The notes under the pieces are model-generated. The model had not been told where the DNA came from. It saw only the letters and a program-made list of their open reading frames with translations, and searched no databases. Both the position numbers and the translations under genes were made by a program. Below, piece after piece: positions 1 to 6,065 of a stretch of 14,636 nucleotides of DNA (positions are counted from its first letter, which is position 1; each line of letters starts with the position of its first letter). This stretch comes from DASQFI01 sp050264575 (GTDB lineage: Bacteria; Acidobacteriota; Vicinamibacteria; Vicinamibacterales; SCN-69-37): assembly GCA_050264575.1 (NCBI GenBank), contig JBLNGH010000327.1, positions 1 to 14,636 of the forward strand, in the 5' to 3' direction.

Positions 1-29
1 TTCACATCGGAGGAAGTGCTCGCTCGCCC

Positions 30-48
30 GGCGGGGTCAGACCCCGCC
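30..48. repeat. GC-rich palindrome GGCGGGGTCAGACCCCGCC
   Basis: This is a perfect inverted repeat: GGCGGGGTC, one central A, then GACCCCGCC. As RNA it would fold into a 7-bp all-GC stem with a TCAGA loop. It lies 39 bases beyond the stop codon of the DUF4097 gene, so it could end or stabilise that transcript. There is no run of T after it, so it is not a classical intrinsic terminator. The GGGGTCAGACCCC core looks like a dispersed extragenic palindrome, as far as I can judge from memory of similar genomes. Confidence 0.55.
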
Positions 49-87
49 ACGGCCGCTACACCGAAGTCGAAACCGCTCGTCCCCGGT

Positions 88-978
88 CTAGTAATTAATC
101 AACCGAATACTGCCGTCGCCCGTGCGGAGAAGCATGTGGAAGCCGCCCTGCCCGAGACGGCCGCGGAGCACGCGCTCGTTGCGCGTGCCGCCGGACATGT
201 TGACGAGCGTCAAATCGCTTCGCGCGCGGCCGTCGGACCCGGGATCCGCTTCGACTTCGGCGTTGAAGCCTTCCGGCAGCTCGGCGGACACCGACCCGTC
301 TTCCGTCGCGACCATCCAGTCTTCGGACATCACCGTGCCGCGCCGGATCCGGAGGACGATGGATCCATCTCCGGATCGTGCGCGGAGAGCGGAAGGAGTA
401 CCCGTGACTCGAAGCGTGCCATCGGACGTCCGTGCCTCGACGCGTCCGCTGACCTCCTCGACCTGGATGCCGCCATCGCCGCTTTCAGCCAGCAGCTCGC
501 CGGCCGTCTCCATCGTGCGGATGCTGCCGTCGGACGTGCGAAGCTCGAGCCGGCCCGTCACCCGTTCCACGACAATCGGCCCATCGCCGGTGCGGACGAC
601 CAGGTTGGTCTTGCGCGGGACGCTCGCGATGAACTTGGCGCTCGGCGACGTGAACCGGCCGATCCCGACGAAGGATCGCGACCCCGGGTGCCGCGCCTCG
701 ATCTGGATGCGGTTCCCGGAGCGATCGGCCACGATTTGGATCTTCGATACCGCCTCCTGATCCTGTCCGCGCTTTTCGACTTCAATCAGGATTTCCGGCC
801 GATCCCAGGAGCGGACCTCCACGGCGCCATCGAACGTGTACAGGTGCAAATCAACCGCGGTTTCCGCGGGGAATCGCTTTTCTTCGCGCGCGATGTACCC
901 CTCCTGATCGATGTTGACGGCACAGGCCGTGGACGCCAGGACCGCCGTCAGGCACAACGCGTGCAAAGGACGATTCAT
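88..978 (-). CDS. DUF4097-family lipoprotein with 18-residue DG repeats
   Basis: This is a predicted exported lipoprotein of the DUF4097 (toast-rack, parallel beta) family, 296 residues from the chosen ATG. Residues 1-19 form a short signal peptide ending in LASTAC, with Cys19 as the likely lipidated residue. The body is a repeat with (R/E)(T/S)(G/S)DG at the head of each turn. The Asp falls at residues 132, 150, 168, 186 and 204, an exact 18-residue period, with later DG turns at 227 and 288. This suggests stacked beta-coils. A GTG at 999 would add seven residues, but a promoter-like -10 at 1002-1007 would start RNA near 995, so the ATG at 978 is preferred. No clear ribosome binding site precedes it. 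The gene lies 83 bases after nagA. Its biochemical role is unknown; an envelope scaffold or adhesion role is only a guess. Confidence 0.85.
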   Translation of the reverse strand: MNRPLHALCLTAVLASTACAVNIDQEGYIAREEKRFPAETAVDLHLYTFDGAVEVRSWDRPEILIEVEKRGQDQEAVSKIQIVADRSGNRIQIEARHPGSRSFVGIGRFTSPSAKFIASVPRKTNLVVRTGDGPIVVERVTGRLELRTSDGSIRTMETAGELLAESGDGGIQVEEVSGRVEARTSDGTLRVTGTPSALRARSGDGSIVLRIRRGTVMSEDWMVATEDGSVSAELPEGFNAEVEADPGSDGRARSDLTLVNMSGGTRNERVLRGRLGQGGFHMLLRTGDGSIRLINY

Positions 979-1001
979 GATTCTGGAAGACGCGTACACA
1001 G

Positions 1002-1032
1002 GTTATAGAGTTCCAGCCTTGACCTTTTTCAA
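1002..1032 (-). promoter_or_regulatory. Candidate sigma-70-type promoter for the DUF4097 gene
   Basis: Read on the minus strand there is TTGAAA (1032-1027), a 19-base spacer, then TATAAC (1007-1002). RNA would begin near 995, giving a leader of about 17 bases before the ATG at 978. The spacer is two bases longer than ideal. The -35 box sits within the octad repeat that follows nagA. If real, it lets the lipoprotein be expressed separately from the upstream genes. Confidence 0.4.
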
Positions 1033-1074
1033 GCCTTTCAGGCTCTCCGGCTTCCGGGCTTTCAGGCTTTCTCC
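1031..1074 (-). repeat. Octad repeat (GAAGCC/GAAAGCC type) at the nagA 3' end
   Basis: On the minus strand the sequence runs in units of eight: AGAAAGCC, TGAAAGCC, CGGAAGCC, GGAGAGCC, TGAAAGGC. It spans the last codons of nagA, and the nagA stop TGA is the first three bases of the second unit. Within it, AGCCT-TTC-AGGCT (1032-1044) is a small perfect hairpin. The same unit family recurs between convergent genes at 9853-9930. Confidence 0.7.
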
Positions 1075-2309
1075 CACACTTTGACTCCGCCAATCCAGGT
1101 CTGCGCAACTTGGAGCCGCGAATCGAGCACCGTGAAATCGGCCGTAGCGCCCGGGGCAATGACGCCATGCCCCACGAGACCAAGCTCGCGCGCCGGCGTT
1201 GTCGCGCACATCTCGGCGGCTTGCACCAGATCAAGGCCGCATTTCGTCACCAGTGCCGAAAACACCCGATCCATCGTCAACACGCTTCCGGCCATCGTCC
1301 CGTCGTCGAGGCGCGCGACATCGGAGACGGTGATTGGTTGACCGCCGAGCGTCGCCTTCGCCCCTGGCGGCAGGCCAGATCCGGCTGTGCCGTCGGTGAT
1401 CGCCAGCGCCCGCGACGGGCCCTTGGCGGCGATGGCGAACCGCATCACGGCCGGGTGAACGTGGTGACCATCGCAGATGATCTCCACGGCGAGATCCTCG
1501 CTCGCCAGTGCCGCGCCGACGAGACCGGGATCGCGGTGAGTCATCGGCCGCATTCGATTGAAGAGATGCGTCGCCTGACGGGCGCCTGACCCGATCGCTT
1601 CCTGCGCTTCTTCGAACGTCGCGCCTGAATGACCGAGCGACACGCGCACGCCGCTCGCGACGAGGGTGCGAGTGAGGTCGAGGCCGCCGGGAATCTCGGG
1701 CGCGAGCGTCACGGTGGCGATGTCGGCCCGGTGGCGTTCGATGACGTTCAGGATGTCGCGCGCCGTGAAGTCGCCGGAATCACCGATCGAATCGTGACGG
1801 GATGCCTGCCTGGCCTCGAAGGGTGTCTCCACGGGCGTGCGGAGACAGCCGAGCGGCTGCGCTCCACGATATTCCGGGTTGAGGAAGTTGCTCTCAAGAT
1901 GCGCTGGCAGCACGCGCGATCGCGGCGCACCCGCCGTTGCCGTCTGCCGCAGTTCTCCCACCGCTCTCAGAAATCGATCGAGGACGTCCGGCGGGCACGC
2001 GATGGACGTCGGGCAGAACCCGGTCACGCCCCAGCGTAGCAGCCGCTCGGCGACCATCTGTACGGCACCCGCACCATCGAGCACGTCGGTGCCGTGGACG
2101 CCGTGCACGTGCACATCGATGAAACCCGGCACGACGAAGTGACTGTCCAGACTGACTCGCACCTCGTTCGGCCCGGCTTCCCGCGGCCCGCTGATCAAGT
2201 CGACGATGCGGCTGTCTTCGAGCATGAGGGTCTGCCCCGACACGACGCGATCGGGCAGGACGAGACTGGCGCCGGAAAGAAACGTGCGGCGCGTCGGAGT
2301 CGAGGCCAT
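1062..2309 (-). CDS. nagA: N-acetylglucosamine-6-phosphate deacetylase
   Basis: NagA removes the acetyl group from GlcNAc-6-phosphate to give glucosamine-6-phosphate and acetate in cytoplasmic amino-sugar and cell-wall recycling. The 415 residues show the amidohydrolase landmarks in order: FIDVHVHG (His67, His69), HLES (Glu139), GHSGA (His227), THLFNRM (His248), DGHHVHP (280-286) and the catalytic-Asp motif ITDG (Asp306). Length is normal to slightly long, with an apparent extra stretch around 157-182. The usual HLEGPF motif reads HLESNF, so two near-invariant residues differ. The ATG at 2309 is chosen over an in-frame TTG at 2318. Neither has an obvious ribosome binding site; the gene starts 19 bases after the DUF5615 stop, suggesting cotranscription. 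The RRTF near the start resembles a Tat motif but aligns with the ordinary NagA first strand. The stop codon lies inside an octad repeat. Confidence 0.93.
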   Translation of the reverse strand: MASTPTRRTFLSGASLVLPDRVVSGQTLMLEDSRIVDLISGPREAGPNEVRVSLDSHFVVPGFIDVHVHGVHGTDVLDGAGAVQMVAERLLRWGVTGFCPTSIACPPDVLDRFLRAVGELRQTATAGAPRSRVLPAHLESNFLNPEYRGAQPLGCLRTPVETPFEARQASRHDSIGDSGDFTARDILNVIERHRADIATVTLAPEIPGGLDLTRTLVASGVRVSLGHSGATFEEAQEAIGSGARQATHLFNRMRPMTHRDPGLVGAALASEDLAVEIICDGHHVHPAVMRFAIAAKGPSRALAITDGTAGSGLPPGAKATLGGQPITVSDVARLDDGTMAGSVLTMDRVFSALVTKCGLDLVQAAEMCATTPARELGLVGHGVIAPGATADFTVLDSRLQVAQTWIGGVKVWEKA

Positions 2310-2328
2310 GTGGCGCAAACGGAATCGA

Positions 2329-2748
2329 TCAGTCGCTGAAGACGCCTGGCGTGAGCTCGACCTTCTGCCCGCGAAGCGGCAGCTCGGCAGCCGGCGCCGT
2401 TCGAAGGAGCGCGCGGTCGGCGTGCCGCAGGAGGCGCATCAACGCCGGCTCATCCGGCGCGGAGCACACGATGACGCCGGGACTGGACGCCAAGGGAAAC
2501 CGGCGATCGTCACAGAAGTCGTAGTCGAGCGTGATCAGTGTGCGCCCGAACTCGAGCGCGAGCCGGAAGTGCTCCTCGTCCGAGGCCCGGCGCAGCCGAT
2601 CGTCCTCGAGGACGAAGAGCACATCCCATCCGAGCTCGCTTCGCATCATCGCGACGACGCCCGCGGGAAGGTTCGCGTCCACGTAGACGCGCGGCGCGGC
2701 GGCGAGATCGGTGGCGATGGGACGGAGCTGTTCGGCCAGAGAACCCAT
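2329..2748 (-). CDS. DUF5615 PIN-like domain protein
   Basis: This 139-residue protein matches the DUF5615 family of PIN-like domains, which are related to VapC/Mut7-C nucleases. The first strand VYVDANLP carries the first acidic residue (Asp24). DEEHF (57-61) and the strand TLITLDYDF (Asp75, Asp77) supply the others expected of a metal-dependent RNase site. Family members often sit beside a DUF433 antitoxin; none is present here, so toxin activity is not supported by context. It lies between the deoxyhypusine-synthase-like gene (34 bases upstream) and nagA (19 bases downstream), all on one strand. The ATG at 2748 is preceded within six bases by a run of NGGTAAT heptads, which occupy the ribosome-binding region; no Shine-Dalgarno motif is visible. 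Function beyond fold membership is unknown. Confidence 0.8.
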   Translation of the reverse strand: MGSLAEQLRPIATDLAAAPRVYVDANLPAGVVAMMRSELGWDVLFVLEDDRLRRASDEEHFRLALEFGRTLITLDYDFCDDRRFPLASSPGVIVCSAPDEPALMRLLRHADRALLRTAPAAELPLRGQKVELTPGVFSD

Positions 2749-2754
2749 GGAAAT

Positions 2755-2782
2755 TGGTAATGGGTAATTGGTAATGGGTAAT
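2755..2782 (-). repeat. Four perfect NGGTAAT heptads (minus strand ATTACCN)
   Basis: Four exact seven-base units lie head to tail: on the plus strand TGGTAAT, GGGTAAT, TGGTAAT, GGGTAAT. They fill the gap between two minus-strand genes. The TAA stop of the deoxyhypusine-synthase-like gene (2785-2783) directly abuts them, and the DUF5615 start codon lies six bases past the last unit. Only the first base of each unit varies, alternating T and G. The family recurs at 11827 and 11929. Confidence 0.9.
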
Positions 2783-3916
2783 TTAAGAGCTTCTTTTCCT
2801 TCGCTTCGCGGCGGCCGCTTTCCCCTGTTTTCGCAGCTCGACGACGAGTGCCTCGCGCTCGTGGTACAGCCCCTTGCGTTTGCGCTTGCCGAACCGGCTC
2901 CCGACGGCGTACTCGCAGAACAACGGAAACGCGATCGTCGAGTCGCAGTAGGCGACGACAGTGTCGGGCAGAACGCCCGGGTTGACCTTGCCCCAGCTCA
3001 CCGCCTCGGACGGCGTCGCGCCGGAGAGTCCGCCCCAGACGACCTGATCGGTCGTGATCTGGATGAAGTAATCGTTGCCGCCCTTCGGGATGCCGTATAC
3101 CTCCCAGAGCGTCGGCTGCCCCTGCAGATAGAAGTTCTTGGGCGAGCCGCCGCCGAGGATGACGCATCCGTTTTTCTTCCCCGCCAGAATGATCGCGCAG
3201 ACCTCGTTCACATCGAGATTGGGATCGATCATCAGGCGGCTGTCGTTCATCAGCTCGTGCCACGCGATGTTCATGCCGATCGAGCTGTCGCCGGGCGACG
3301 ACGTGTAGACCGGCACGCCGAGCTTGGCGGCGCGGGCGACGACCGAATAGTCCTCGCAGCCGGGACGCGTTTCCATCAGGTCGCGTCCGAGCCGGTAGTG
3401 GAACTCCGACGTCGCCACCGGTCCCTCCATGCCCGAGCGGCTCAGAAAACCGCGAATGTAACTGTCGGTTTCGAGCAGGACCGTCGCCGGAAACAGCACG
3501 TCGTAGATGCGGATCACGCCCGCGGCGTAGAGATCGCGATCGTCGAGGAACGGGGATCCCCGCGTGAGCGTGAAATTCAGCGCGTAGTGGAGATCGTGAT
3601 AGAGATTCGCGCCCGTGCTGATGAGAAAGTCCACCAGCCCGCGCTCCATCATCTCGTTCACGCAGCCGCCGAGCCCGGCCGGCGTCATCGCGCCGGCAAT
3701 CGTGAGCCCGATCGTCGTGTCGTTCTTCGGGTCGAGCATCTTGTCGGCGAAAATCCGGCAGGCTTCCGACAGCCGGCCGGCGTTGAACGCCTGGTAGCCG
3801 TTCTCGATCAGATTGCGGATGGCGGCGTTCCCGGTCGGCCGGTAGTAAGTGATCGGGCGGCCTGTGAGGTACTTCCGAGGGCCACGGGCCGGCGACCCGG
3901 GAGCGCGATGCGGCAC
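2783..3916 (-). CDS. Deoxyhypusine synthase-family protein
   Basis: The 377 residues match the deoxyhypusine synthase family. In eukaryotes and archaea the enzyme transfers the aminobutyl group of spermidine to a lysine of eIF5A. Bacteria lack eIF5A, and their homologues are thought to act on polyamines instead, for instance as homospermidine-synthase-like enzymes. Visible landmarks are KYLTGRPI near the N-terminus, GLTIAGAMTPAGLGG (70-84), the NAD-site segment LISTGANLYHDLHY (98-111), and SGATPSEAVSWGKV (298-311). Lys310 in the last corresponds to the lysine that carries the enzyme-substrate intermediate in the human enzyme, so catalysis looks possible. The tail is Lys/Arg-rich. The only start giving a normal N-terminus is GTG at 3916; no clear Shine-Dalgarno precedes it. 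It heads a same-strand run with DUF5615, nagA and DUF4097 genes and diverges from the gene at 3942. Confidence 0.88.
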   Translation of the reverse strand: MPHRAPGSPARGPRKYLTGRPITYYRPTGNAAIRNLIENGYQAFNAGRLSEACRIFADKMLDPKNDTTIGLTIAGAMTPAGLGGCVNEMMERGLVDFLISTGANLYHDLHYALNFTLTRGSPFLDDRDLYAAGVIRIYDVLFPATVLLETDSYIRGFLSRSGMEGPVATSEFHYRLGRDLMETRPGCEDYSVVARAAKLGVPVYTSSPGDSSIGMNIAWHELMNDSRLMIDPNLDVNEVCAIILAGKKNGCVILGGGSPKNFYLQGQPTLWEVYGIPKGGNDYFIQITTDQVVWGGLSGATPSEAVSWGKVNPGVLPDTVVAYCDSTIAFPLFCEYAVGSRFGKRKRKGLYHEREALVVELRKQGKAAAAKRRKRSS

Positions 3917-3941
3917 GTCGATTTAGCTTACCATCTGGCCC

Positions 3942-4397
3942 ATGGATTCAGGCGGTGCTGTGGGCTTTTCAGTGCAGTTGTGGCCACCAGAATGGGATCC
4001 CGTCGCGAAGGTCCTCGGCGTGCTGGTCGGGATCCTGTTCCTCTTCGGGTTCTACATCTGGATGCGCAACCGGCGCCTGCCGGGCGACCACGTGTTCCGG
4101 GCGAGCCGGTTGAGCAAAGGCAACCGGCTGTTTCCGGCACAGGTGCAGATCTCACCGACGAGCATCACGCTCTTCCGTCCGCAGTGGATCGGCAAGTTCG
4201 AAGAGTCGATCCACATGGCGCATGTCGCGTCGATCAAGATCGACACGAACGTCATCTTTTCGCATTTGCTGATTGAGACGACCGGCGGCCATCATCCGAT
4301 CGCCTGTCACGGTCACTTGAAACGTGACGCGACGCAGATGAAGAAGCTCATCGAGCAGTATCAGACGGACTATTACAAGACGCAGCCGAAGACGTGA
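3942..4397 (+). CDS. Small membrane-anchored protein with a PH-like domain
   Basis: This 151-residue protein has one strong transmembrane helix at about residues 21-41 (VAKVLGVLVGILFLFGFYIW), followed at once by RNRR. By the positive-inside rule the C-terminal part is therefore cytoplasmic. Residues 50-140 alternate beta-strands (RLFPAQVQIS, SITLFRPQ, ASIKIDT, HLLIETTG, HPIACHGH) and end in a helix (DATQMKKLIEQYQ). This pattern fits a bacterial pleckstrin-homology-like fold; the assignment is from pattern only. Only 25 bases separate its ATG from the GTG of the divergent deoxyhypusine-synthase-like gene, and no Shine-Dalgarno is visible, so a leaderless or very short-leader message is possible. 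It converges on fabI across a hairpin-forming repeat. Function is unknown. Confidence 0.78.
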   Translation: MDSGGAVGFSVQLWPPEWDPVAKVLGVLVGILFLFGFYIWMRNRRLPGDHVFRASRLSKGNRLFPAQVQISPTSITLFRPQWIGKFEESIHMAHVASIKIDTNVIFSHLLIETTGGHHPIACHGHLKRDATQMKKLIEQYQTDYYKTQPKT

Positions 4398-4404
4398 TTC
4401 ATGC

Positions 4405-4474
4405 AACTCAGAACTCAGAACGTAGAACTAAGAACTTAAGTTCTACGTTCAGAGTTCTAATCTTAAGTTCTAAG
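4405..4474. repeat. AACNNAG heptads forming a long hairpin between convergent genes
   Basis: Plus-strand units are AACTCAG, AACTCAG, AACGTAG, AACTAAG, then AACTTAAG, after which the complementary units (TTCTACG, TTCAGAG) follow. GAACGTAGAAC at 4418-4428 pairs perfectly with 4440-4450. GAACTC at 4411-4416 pairs with 4452-4457 across a single A-A mismatch, giving an 18-position stem with an 11-base loop. It lies between the 3' ends of the PH-like gene and fabI, 14 bases past the first stop and 36 past the second. It could act as a transcription stop for both directions, although T-runs are weak. Confidence 0.85.
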
Positions 4475-4492
4475 TTTGTGTCCGGCAGGTGT

Positions 4493-5272
4493 TCAGACAC
4501 CGACAGCGTGATAGCCCCCATCCACCATCAGCACTTCCGCGGTGACGGCCCGGCCGGCCGGGCCGAGCAGGAAGATGGCGGCATCGGCCACCTCGCCGCC
4601 GTCGACGGTCCGGCGCAGCGGTGAACGATCGCGGTACGTCTGCAGGATGCTCGAGAAGCCGGCGATGCCGGACGCCGCCAGCGTCTTCACGGGACCCGCG
4701 GAGATGGCGTTGACGCGGATGTTGCGCGGGCCCAGCTCGGCCGCCAGGTAGCGCACCGACGCTTCGAGCGCGGCCTTCGCGACGCCCATGACGTTGTAGT
4801 TGGGGAACACGCGATCGCTGCCGAGATAGGTGAGCGTCAGCATGCTGCCGCCGCCCCTCTTGTCCATGAGCGGAGCGGCGCGACGCGCGAGCGCAATCAA
4901 CGAGTACGCGCTGACGTCGAGCGCTTTTCGAAAGCCGTCACGTGACGTGTCGGTGAACGGGCGCGACAGGTCGTCGCGTTCCGCGAACGCCGCGCCATGG
5001 ACCAGGAAATCGAGGCCGCCGTGCTTTCGATCGATTTCCGCAAAGACGGCGTCGATCTGCTCGTCGGTCGTCACATCGCACGGCAGAATGAGCGGATCGG
5101 CAAGCGACGCGCACAGCTCGCGGACGTTTTCTTCGAGCCGCTCGCCCTGGTACGTCAGCGTGAGCGATGCGCCCTCGAGCGCCGCCGCCTGTGCGATGGC
5201 CCACGCGAGCGATCGTTTGTTGGCGACACCGACGACAAGGCCGACCTTGCCGGAGAGGGCCGGTGTACTCAT
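4493..5272 (-). CDS. fabI: Enoyl-[acyl-carrier-protein] reductase (NADH)
   Basis: FabI reduces trans-2-enoyl-ACP in the last step of each cycle of type II fatty acid synthesis in the cytosol. The 259-residue protein is a typical short-chain dehydrogenase of the FabI type. The cofactor loop VVGVANKRSLAWAIA lies at 13-27, CDVT at 65-68, VHGAAFAE at 91-98, TYLGSDRVFPNYNVMGVAK at 148-166 with Tyr149, Tyr159 and Lys166 as the catalytic Tyr-x6-Lys set, and VNAISAGPVKTLAASGI at 187-203. The position matching E. coli Gly93 is Ala95, as is usual in Bacillus and Staphylococcus FabI. The ATG at 5272 gives the normal N-terminus. It follows the zinc-ribbon gene by 18 bases, so the two are probably cotranscribed. 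Identification is secure. Confidence 0.96.
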   Translation of the reverse strand: MSTPALSGKVGLVVGVANKRSLAWAIAQAAALEGASLTLTYQGERLEENVRELCASLADPLILPCDVTTDEQIDAVFAEIDRKHGGLDFLVHGAAFAERDDLSRPFTDTSRDGFRKALDVSAYSLIALARRAAPLMDKRGGGSMLTLTYLGSDRVFPNYNVMGVAKAALEASVRYLAAELGPRNIRVNAISAGPVKTLAASGIAGFSSILQTYRDRSPLRRTVDGGEVADAAIFLLGPAGRAVTAEVLMVDGGYHAVGV

Positions 5273-5290
5273 GAGCGGAAGGCGCGGGCG

Positions 5291-6013
5291 TCAGCGAGAG
5301 CGCTTGTGCTTCGAGCCGTGACGCCGGCCGGATCGACCACCGGATTCATGACGCCCGTGACCGGGTCCATTTCCGTGTCCCTGCCCTTGACCCTGGCCCT
5401 GGCCGTGCGCCGATCGGCCGCCGCCCGGACGGAAGCCGTTGCGAGAAAACCCGTTGCCCCCGTTGCCCTGCCAGTTTTGACGGAATCCCGGTCCGCCGCG
5501 GGTGCGGCGCTGGTGCATCGTGAATTCGGGAATCGGCCGCGGCGCCGGAGGCTCCCCTTCGGTCCGCGGGAGCGTCGCGCGAATCAACGGCCGGTGCGCC
5601 GACCAGACCTCTTCCGGTCGACCCTCCGGCTGCGTGTCGTCGGCGACGATTTCGGTCGCGCCGTCCTGGCCGGGTTGGTCGTCCCTGTTTTCGTCGCTCA
5701 CGCCCGGATCATCGGGCGGACCGGCCGCAGCCGCCAGAGGCGGCGGCCTGTCGCCCGATTGCGTTTTTGTCGGCACGAGCTGCGCGGGGCCGGCGTCGGC
5801 CAGCACCTGATCGACCAGCGCGGCTGGAGTCTCAGGCTTCTTCCGGCGCGGCACTTTGGCCTCTTTGTAAACGTGTTCGGCGTCACAGGTGGTGCATCGG
5901 GTCTGGCGGATGCTGTTGCCGACCAGTGCGACTATGACGTGATTGGTGATGCGTCGCTCTCGGGGACAGTAATCGTCGACTATGTCGCCGAGACGCAGCG
6001 GGCGCTGCTCCAT
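5291..6013 (-). CDS. Zinc-ribbon-like protein with Gly/Arg/Gln/His-rich tail
   Basis: This 240-residue protein has three parts. Residues 1-52 look like a small metal-binding module: DDYCPRERRITNH with Cys16 and His25, then RCTTCDAEH with Cys40, Cys43 and His47. Residues 53-160 are rich in Pro, Asp, Glu and Ala and look disordered. Residues 165-240 are low-complexity and basic, with RGG, GNGG, GGGR, a GQGQGQGQG run and a KHKRSR end; such tails often bind RNA. I do not recognise a named family with a proven function. It lies 52 bases after the S41 gene and 18 before fabI on the same strand. The tail is encoded by short GC-rich tandem repeats (a CCTGGC-type hexamer near 5380-5405), so its length may vary between strains. 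A role in RNA binding is inference. Confidence 0.75.
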   Translation of the reverse strand: MEQRPLRLGDIVDDYCPRERRITNHVIVALVGNSIRQTRCTTCDAEHVYKEAKVPRRKKPETPAALVDQVLADAGPAQLVPTKTQSGDRPPPLAAAAGPPDDPGVSDENRDDQPGQDGATEIVADDTQPEGRPEEVWSAHRPLIRATLPRTEGEPPAPRPIPEFTMHQRRTRGGPGFRQNWQGNGGNGFSRNGFRPGGGRSAHGQGQGQGQGHGNGPGHGRHESGGRSGRRHGSKHKRSR

Positions 6014-6065
6014 TCAGTACTCCCGACGGGACTTCATTTCCGATTCGCTCTCTGCGCCCAGCCGG

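Noticed and set aside
16..1008. Plus-strand frame of 330 codons across the DUF4097 gene
   Set aside because: Arg/Asp/Ala-rich shadow of the minus-strand lipoprotein gene; no motif, and the minus frame has a signal peptide and regular repeats.
2270..2309. Twin-arginine signal (RRTF) at the NagA N-terminus
   Set aside because: No hydrophobic signal core follows; the segment aligns with the normal first strand of cytoplasmic NagA.
2755..2782. Heptad arrays as CRISPR or origin iterons
   Set aside because: Units of seven bases without spacers cannot be CRISPR; no replication gene or DnaA-box cluster lies nearby.
2768..4276. Plus-strand frame of 502 codons opposite the deoxyhypusine-synthase-like gene
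   Set aside because: Composition typical of antisense GC-rich DNA, and it also overlaps the PH-like gene in another frame; no recognisable domain.
4970..5010. Ala at the E. coli Gly93 position of FabI as triclosan resistance
   Set aside because: Ala is natural at this place in Bacillus and Staphylococcus FabI, so it does not by itself indicate resistance.
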